64,000 bases of DNA from Cranoglanis bouderius (lineage: Eukaryota; Chordata; Actinopteri; Siluriformes; Cranoglanididae). The first letter of the stretch is position 1. Every line of letters starts with the position of its first letter. The position numbers were made by a program, and so were the translations under genes. This document shows, in pieces, positions 1 to 64,000 of this stretch. The stretch lies in the NCBI GenBank assembly GCA_023630585.1, contig CM042565.1, positions 5,539,513 to 5,603,512 on the forward strand, in the 5' to 3' direction. The notes beneath the pieces were generated by a model. The model saw only the letters and a list, made by a program, of their open reading frames with translations. It had not been told where the DNA came from and made no database searches.

Positions 1-574
1 TCATCCGACAGACTCATCTGGTGAGTCTTCTAAATGACACTGTTGTCCATCACACTCAGTAACGGGGAAACAGAATCAAGCTGGTCGACCCAGCTAGCTT
101 CCTTGGGAATGGCGAGTTCCTGAGAATAAAGCAGCTTATAAATAAATAAGCTTGGCTCACTAGCCTTTGCCAGAGACTCAAGGGAAATGTGGGCAAAGTG
201 TTCACATGAAGCTAGGGATGCTAGCATGGCTTGCGCACCCGAGGCACATTGCACACACCAGGTGAGTGTTCATGCTCAAAATCTTGTTCCCACAGACGCA
301 TATCTTAGCTTGGGCTTTGCTCTTTCCCATAGTCAGGGTGGGTTATGCTGTTGACATATCCTCTTCAAATCATAGCGTAGTAAGGTGACTAGCTGACTAC
401 AGCTACTGTTTGGAGACAGACTAGCCGTGAACAGATGAGAGTTTAGAGCAGGCAGCATTCAGTGACCGAGCTGGTAACTCACTCCTTGAACAGTTTAGCT
501 GACCCAGCAGCTGTGCTCGTCATCTGACAGATGCTTCTGAGAGCAAGAAAAGGTTTTAGACTGTGTAGGTGACA
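1..574. other. intron, nothing recognised
   Basis: AT-moderate sequence downstream of exon 27. A minus-strand open frame (254-30) has no resemblance to the expected next HECTD4 exon and no clear splice sites. I see no repeat family here. Confidence 0.5.
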
Positions 575-825
575 TACAGTGGGGGGAAAAAGTATTTGAT
601 CCCCTGCTGATTTTGTACGTTTGCCCACTGACAAAGAAATGATCAGTCTATGATTTTAATGGTAGGTGTATTTTAACAGCGAGAGACAGAATAACAACAA
701 AAAAATCCAGAAAAACGCATTTCAAAAAAAGTTATAAATTGATTTATATTTTAATGAGGGAAATAAGTATTTGACCCCTTTGACTTAGTACCTGGTGGCA
801 AAACCCTTGTTGGCAATCACAGAGG

Positions 826-1503
826 TCAGATGTTTCTTGTAGTTGGCCACCAGGTTTGCACACATCTCAGGAGGGATTTTGTCCCACTCCTCTTTGCAAA
901 TCCTCTCCAAGTCATTAAGGTCATTTTCAATGCCCTGGCTGAGGGAAGGAGGTTCTCACCCAAGATTTGATGGTACATGGCCCCGTCCATCGTCCCTTTG
1001 ATGCGGTGCAGTTGTCCTGTTCTCTTAGCAGAAAAACACCCCCAAAGCATAATGTTCCCACCTCCATGTTTGACGGTGGGGATGGTGTTATGACTTGGGG
1101 TCACAGGCAGCATTCCTCCTCCTCCAAACACAGCAAGTTGAGTTGATACCAAAGAGCTCGATTTTGGTCTCATCTGACCACAACACTTTCACCCAGTTCT
1201 CCTCTAAATCATTCAGGCAAACTTCAGACGGGCCTGTACATGTGCTTTCTTGAGCAGGGGGACCTTGCGGGTGCCTGAAGGATTTCAGTCCTTCACAGCG
1301 TAGTGTGTTACCAATTGTTTTCTTGGTGACTATGGTCCCAGCTGCCTTGAGATCATTAACAAGATCCTCCCAGTAGTTCTGGGCTGATTCCTCACCGTTC
1401 TCATGATCATTGAATGGGGATGGTCTTGTAGCCCATTCCAGCCTTGTGTAGGTCTACAGTCTTGTCCCTGACATCCTTGGACAGCTCTTTGGTCTTGGCC
1501 ATG
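826..1503 (-). pseudogene. Tc1 transposase pseudogene
   Basis: The reading begins at the atggcc of 1503-1501 (MAKTKELS-like), passes several frameshifts, then reads cleanly through KHGGGNIMLWGCFSAK and [16 protein letters not shown]. After SARA a deletion joins directly to the out-of-frame C-terminal part. A full family member is about 340 residues; this keeps about two thirds. Confidence 0.88.
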
Positions 1504-1569
1504 GTGGAGAGTTTGGAATCTGATTGATTGATTGCTTCTGTGGACAGGTGTCTTTTTACAGGTAACAAA

Positions 1570-1614
1570 CTGAGATTAGGAGCACTCCCTTTAAGAGAGT
1601 GCTCCTAATCTCAG
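1570..1614. repeat. short palindrome upstream of the transposase start
   Basis: The arms gagattaggagcactc and its complement surround a short spacer. The same palindrome, with the spacer in the opposite sense, occurs in the sister copy at 56010-56060, so it belongs to the family and is not a local accident. It sits roughly 70-110 bp before the transposase ATG. Confidence 0.85.
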
Positions 1615-2246
1615 CTCGTTACCTGTGTAAAAGACACCTGGGAGCCAGAAATCTTGTTGATTGATAGGGGATCAAATACTTATTTCCCTCATTAAAATGC
1701 AAATCAATTTATAACTTTTTTGAAATGCGTTTTTCTGGATTTTTTTGTTGTTATTCTGTCTCTCACTGTTAAAATACACCTACCATTAAAATTATAGACT
1801 GATCATTTCTTTGTCAGTGGGCAAACGTACAAAATCAGCAGGGGATCAAATACTTTTTTCCCCCACTGTAGCACCAAGGATTATAAGATAGATGTATGCC
1901 CTGCCTCTGTGACGTACATGTCACGTCTGTCAACCATGTTCTATACAACTATCCTTTTAGTCAAATAATTTTTCTGTTGCACACATATTTGGGATGAAAT
2001 TTCTGGCTTCGCTGCACAACTCAAACAAAATTAGGGGTCAAAGATGACTAAAATTACTCACCTTAGGTGAAGTTTACCACTAAGGTGATAAACTTCACCA
2101 AAATAAAATTAAATCTAGAACACACTAATGTGTGCAAAAACTGAAATGAACTTTAAAAAATATATATATATAAATAAATAAATATTATATGGTGAGTAGG
2201 GAAAGTTGATATCAGCAATACTTGCTGCTTGTCCCATATATGTATA

Positions 2247-3603
2247 TCTTTAAAATAATCACATTTTGTTGCTTTTCAGCCTGAAATGAAGATGTACACA
2301 GTTTTTGTTTTATCCAGCTGTATTTACTCAGTGCAACTTATAACATCCAAGTGAAAGATATAACACCAACATGTCAGAAAAAATAAAATAAAATGTAAAA
2401 CAAACAAACAAACAAAAAACCCCAAAAAAACAATCACTGAGTTGGAAAAAGGATCACCCCCTTGTGTCAGTATTTTGTTGAACAACCTTTTGCTTTAATT
2501 ACAGCCTTTATACTTACCCACACTTCTTTGCAGAACTGCTCAAGTTCAGTTAAATTTGATGGTGACCGTTTGTGGACTACAGTCGTCAAGTCATTCCACA
2601 GATTTTCAATGGGGTTTAATTCTGGGTTCTGACTAGGCCATGCAAGGACACTCACCTTTTTCTCCTTCAACCACTGTGTGGTCAGTTTTGCTGTGTGCTT
2701 TGGGTCATTGTCAAGTTGGAAAGTAAACCTTCTTCCCATTGACAAAGCTCTGGCAAGAATTTGACGGTATTTTGCCCCATCCATTTTTCCTTCTATCCTG
2801 ACAAGTGCTGCAGTCCCTGCTGCAGAGAATCACCCCCATAACAGGATATAATTCAATTTTAGTCTCATCTGACCATAACACCTTTTTCCATGTGGCCTCA
2901 GAATCTTCAAGGTGCTTTTTGGCAAAGCTCAGTCGTGACTGCATGTGGCCTTTCTTGAGGAGTGGCTTTTTTCTTGCAACCCTCCCATACAAGCCACATT
3001 TGTGGAGAATTTGAGATATTGTTGTCCCATGCACACAATGACCACTTGTAATAAATTCCTGCAACTGCTTCAGAGTTGCTGTAGGCCTCTTGGTAGCCTC
3101 TCTGACCAGTTTCCTCCTTGCTCTTCCATCCAGTTTGGAGCGACGTCCTGATCCAGATTTCAAAGCGTTTGAATTTTTTTTTGTATACATCTCCTGACTT
3201 GTGCCTGTCCACAACTTTATCCGTGCCTTGCCACCCATAGTTGATTGTTTGCTTCAGTTGCACTACCAAGGACTGAAATGCTCCAGGAAAGCTCTTTTCA
3301 TGCTGAGCTAATCAAAATGACCACAACTGATCACAATTTAAAGTCAAATGGCTTTGCATGCCATTGAGAAGGTGATCCTTTTTCCAACTCAGTGATTGTT
3401 TTTTTTTTTTTTTTTTTAATTTAAAAAAAAAAAAAATCTGACATGTTGGTGTTATATCTTTCACTTGGATGTTATAAGTTACACTGAGTAAATACAGCTG
3501 GATAAAACAAAAACTATGTCCGTCTTCATTTCAGGCTGAAAAGCAACAAAATGTGATTATTTTAAAGGGGGGGGGGGGGGGGGGTTCTTTTCTATACCCA
3601 CTG
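2247..3603 (-). mobile_element. Tc1-family transposon with long inverted repeats, decayed
   Basis: Inverted repeats of about 200 bp (2247-2460 and 3370-3570) contain the shared block tcacattttgttgcttttca. The right end is cccactg followed by TA at 3604. The left tip is diverged or lost. A run of 18 G at 3567-3584 lies just inside the right end. The transposase reads on the minus strand. Confidence 0.88.
2467..3238 (-). pseudogene. Tc1 transposase pseudogene
   Basis: N-terminal MGGKAR (3238), DNA-binding part with frameshifts, KKHLEDSEATWKKVLWSDET with the first Asp, then a deletion of about 100 nt. The C-terminal frame has [12 protein letters not shown] with the second Asp and WPSQNPELNPIENLWNDL with the catalytic Glu. 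All three catalytic residues survive, but in different frames. Confidence 0.88.
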
Positions 3604-3605
3604 TA

Positions 3606-4086
3606 GCTACAAGGCAACATGATAGGGAGGGTTTGCTGACCTGCTGCTTGATAAAGATGTACTGTATGCTTAAATATTTTGTGTGTGAATACAGTCAATT
3701 ATCAGTATAAATAAAATTAATGTTCTTAATGAAGCACAGACACAATAACATTGATGCAGTCAGTCCCCTATCAGGTCCGCAAAATGGCAGTGATTATACA
3801 TTGTGATGTCACATGAAACACAAGGATTATACTGCTTGTAAAAGTCATAAAATAGCCTAATTTTAACAGACTCTTCACCATTACAGTAACTGACAACTCT
3901 TACTTGAAGCAAGTTCTACCTAGACCCTATAGTATTTCACAAATTATTCATAACATGGTCTTATAAATCTCTTAAAATATATATCTTATTAATAGATATT
4001 AGTGCACAACATTTGTTACATTATGTAATGGTGAAATAAACAGTTCTGGTTAAAAGGTACTTTGTGTACAGGGAAGTGGAAATTAC
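3606..4086. other. intron, nothing recognised
   Basis: AT-rich intron sequence between a Tc1 end and hectd4 exon 27. I see no TIR, SINE or coding signal. Confidence 0.5.
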
Positions 4087-61847
<57,761 letters not shown>

Positions 61848-61996
61848 CTAGACAGAGAGGGATCGATTAATGCAATAAATGCTTGCACTGAACAGACATT
61901 ACAAAAACAAATCTTTGAAACAAATATATCCAAACCAAACTATGACAATTGGCATTTGACTGGTACAAGTCAAGTAGGTATATAAATCTACAAGTA

Positions 61997-63440
61997 CAGT
62001 CCCCGAAATGGCGAGGCCATTTCAATTATTTTGCTATACATAGTCATTTGTTTTTGAGATCAAAAGATGAATATGAGATGACGGAGCAGAATTTCAGCCT
62101 TCATTTGCTCATATTTACATCTAGATGCATTAAACAACTTAGGATATAGCACCTTTTGTTTGAACTCACCCATTTTTTCAAGTGATCAAAAATATTAGAA
62201 TATGTGACTAACAGGTGTTTCTTGCTGCCCAGGTGTGCCTTGTTAAATTGATTGTTTAAAGAATTAACAAACTGAAAATGTCTACTCTTGGTTTGAGCCC
62301 TAGGTTTCACCTGTGAAGACTGCATTTGAAAGCTGTCTATGGGAGAAAAGCAAGCCATTTTGAAGCTGAGAAAAGAGGGAAAATCTATCAGAGCCATTGC
62401 ACAACCATTGGGCATAGCCAATACAACAATTTAAAATGTCCTGAAAAAGAATGGAGCAGGGAACAAGTCGGCCAAGGAAAACTACAGCAATTGATGACAG
62501 AAATATTGAGAGCTGTGAAGAAATCCCCAAAACAACAGTTAGTGACAACACCAACAAACTTCATATGGCAGGAATGAAGGTATCACAATCCACCATTCAA
62601 AGAAGACTTCTAGTCCAGACTGAAATTTACAAAGAAATACAGAGATGAACCACAAAAGTTCTGGAACCAAAATTAACCTCTACCAAAGTGATGGAAAGGC
62701 CAAAGTGTGGAGAAAGGATGGATCTGCTCAGGATCAAAAACATCATCTGTGAAACATGGTGGAGGTAGTGTCATGGCTTGGACTTGCATGGCTGCTTCTG
62801 GAATGGGCTCACTAATCTTTATTGATGTAACTCATGATGGTAGCAGCAGAATGAATTCAGAAGTCTTCAGAAAAATCTGTCTTCCAATTTACAGAGAAAT
62901 GCATCCAATTATTAATGATCCAAAAAGCACTGCCAACACAACAAAGGACTATCAGGGGGAAAAGTGGAAGGTTTTAGACTGGCCAAGTCAATCACCAGAC
63001 TTAAACCCAATTGAGCATGCATTTCACCTCCTGAAGAGGAGACTAAAGGGCGAAACCCCCCCCAAACAAACAACACTTGAAAGAAGTGGCAGTGGAAAAG
63101 CAATACAAACAAAAGATGCAACAGTTTGTTGATGTCATTGGGTCACCGGTTTGATGCAGTTATTGCATGCAAAGGATAGGCAATGAAATATTAAGTGTTA
63201 TTTACTTTAATCTACTTTAAGAATATCTGTCCATTACTTTTGCTTGCCTAAAAATTGGGTGGTCTGCCACAAAAGGTGCCATGTTCTAAGTTGTTTAACA
63301 CATCTAGATGTAAATATAAGGACATGAAACCTGCAATACTGATCCATCATCTCATGGTCATCTTTTGACCTCAAACCCAAATGTATTCGGTGTATAGCAA
63401 AAACAAAAGAACTGGCCTTGCTGTTACAATACTTTCAAAG
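61997..63440 (+). mobile_element. Tc1-family transposon, sister of 15064-18100
   Basis: TA-cagtccccgaaatggcgagg at the left; the right edge ends ctggccttgctgttacaata and then loses the last dozen bases. Arms hold catctagatg-taaatat. The uninterrupted layout here defines the insertions in the sister copy. Confidence 0.85.
62329..63132 (+). pseudogene. Tc1 transposase pseudogene
   Basis: KAVYGRKASHFEAEKRGKIY-like start, KVSQSTIQRRLLVQTEIYKE, then SSVKHGGGSVMAWTCMAASG and MGSLIFIDVTHDGSSRMNSE. The second Asp region reads INDPKSTANTTKDY, and WPSQSPDLNPIEHAFHLLKR keeps the Glu. Frameshifts between segments; the first Asp word near 62680 is broken. Confidence 0.82.
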
Positions 63441-64000
63441 AATATATGTATAGGTGACAGGTCAGACTATTAAGCATGCTGTACTTAACAAATATATAGA
63501 CATATGAATAAAATTATGGCCTTACTTGTTACTAGCTGTACATTATCTACATACATAGTTCAGCTATAGTTGTAGATAACATTAAAATTATTGTGACCTC
63601 TTTCATCTGTCCCACTTTGGAAATTTGTCTGTGAATGAGATCAATTTCTGTGTTGGCAGATGAAAAATGGTTTGTTGAGAGTAAGCAATCATAGAAGTAT
63701 GGACATCACTTTTATCTCTGCCCCAAATCTCAAAAATCAGTTTGATTTGGAAGCAAAGTGTAGACCCTGATGAATGAGTGGGAAACAAAGCTTGCGTCAT
63801 TGCTCCACACTCATGAATACCTGTACGTGCATGCCACCTTGTGCTCTTGTTTAATGACCTTGAACTCTCTATTAAAGATTTAAACAGCGTATGTTATAGA
63901 ATTGATATAGGATTAAATAATGTTATAGGGTTAACTCAAACAATACTAACATCGCAAAATGAATGGAATCTGGTATGACATAACTTGCAGCACTTGCAGT
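63441..64000. other. intron, nothing supported
   Basis: Right edge, upstream of exon 1. A minus-strand stretch near 63600-63665 looks weakly exon-like but its phase does not fit exon 1 (see rejected list). Confidence 0.45.

Larger units (their letters stand above)
577..1868 (-). mobile_element. Tc1-family transposon, internally deleted, IR/DR type
   Basis: The element runs from cagtggggggaaaaagtatt to the mirror-image end at 1868, flanked by TA on both sides. Inverted repeats are about 200 bp. Each holds two copies of an agtatttga(t/c)cccc direct repeat, at the tip and at the inner edge, the IR/DR layout of Sleeping Beauty-like Tc1 elements in which transposase binds both. The transposase (minus, 1503 to about 826) has the helix-turn-helix region in broken frames and the first catalytic Asp in LWSDETK. 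The stretch that should hold the second Asp and the Glu is deleted, so it is non-autonomous. A perfect-looking hairpin lies at 1570-1614, upstream of the transposase start. Confidence 0.92.

Noticed and set aside
30..254. Minus-strand open frame as the next hectd4 exon after exon 27.
   Set aside because: The peptide does not resemble the expected continuation, and clear acceptor and donor sites in the right phase are missing.
63595..63665. Possible further upstream hectd4 exon on the minus strand (frame EIDLIHRQISKVGQMKE after a pyrimidine-rich cag).
   Set aside because: The natural donor gives codon phase 0, but exon 1 at 61847 needs two bases carried in. The frame is short and I do not recognise the peptide in HECTD4.

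Overview
This is vertebrate nuclear DNA, almost certainly from a teleost fish. It is AT-rich and intron-dense, and it is packed with Tc1/mariner transposons at many stages of decay, hAT elements, a tRNA-derived SINE with a teleost-type tail, an L1-type fragment and long microsatellites. The Tc1 load and the SINE tail suggest an otophysan such as a catfish or a characin, but the sequence does not settle the species.

One host gene crosses the whole window on the minus strand. I assembled 27 consecutive internal coding exons between 61847 and 4087. Each has consensus splice sites and every codon phase matches from exon to exon, giving 3830 nt and 1276 complete codons with no stop. The protein matches my knowledge of HECTD4, a very large HECT-type E3 ubiquitin ligase. 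The gene's 5' end lies beyond the right edge. The segments expected to hold the SPRY and HECT domains lie beyond the left edge. Exons 19-21 encode a CUB-like beta-sandwich module (YDYDK...GYGSRSVLGTGWP...MWGFSCTVRAQ) of a type I also associate with ZZEF1.

Everything else is intron, filled by transposons inserted into transposons. From left to right: Tc1 copies (577-1868, 2247-3603, 4491-5525); hAT and LINE scraps (6.7-9.6 kb); an internally deleted Tc1 carrying a SINE (12793-13474); a multi-layer nest at 14734-22208 (Tc1 holding a second Tc1, which holds an L1 tail and a small Tc1); a long-TIR Tc1 (27208-28068); two Tc1s sharing one TATA target, the second containing a third (28165-32357); a Tc1 inside a SINE (33434-34939); Tc1 and MITE relics (37.8-41.7 kb); a three-layer nest of MITE, hAT and Tc1 (43.4-45.3 kb); a solo LTR with a perfect 5-bp duplication (47766-48007) beside a hAT-in-Tc1 nest; further short TIR elements (50.7-52.5 kb); a Tc1 with a 69-bp-arm hairpin inside its transposase (55949-57418); and a hAT-in-hAT nest (58547-60493).

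I found no operon, CRISPR, phage or self-contained new gene system. The observations worth a second look are nesting chronology, a hairpin-bearing transposase, microsatellite growth at transposon ends, and two splicing details in HECTD4 (a GC-AG intron and a TAGTAG tandem acceptor).
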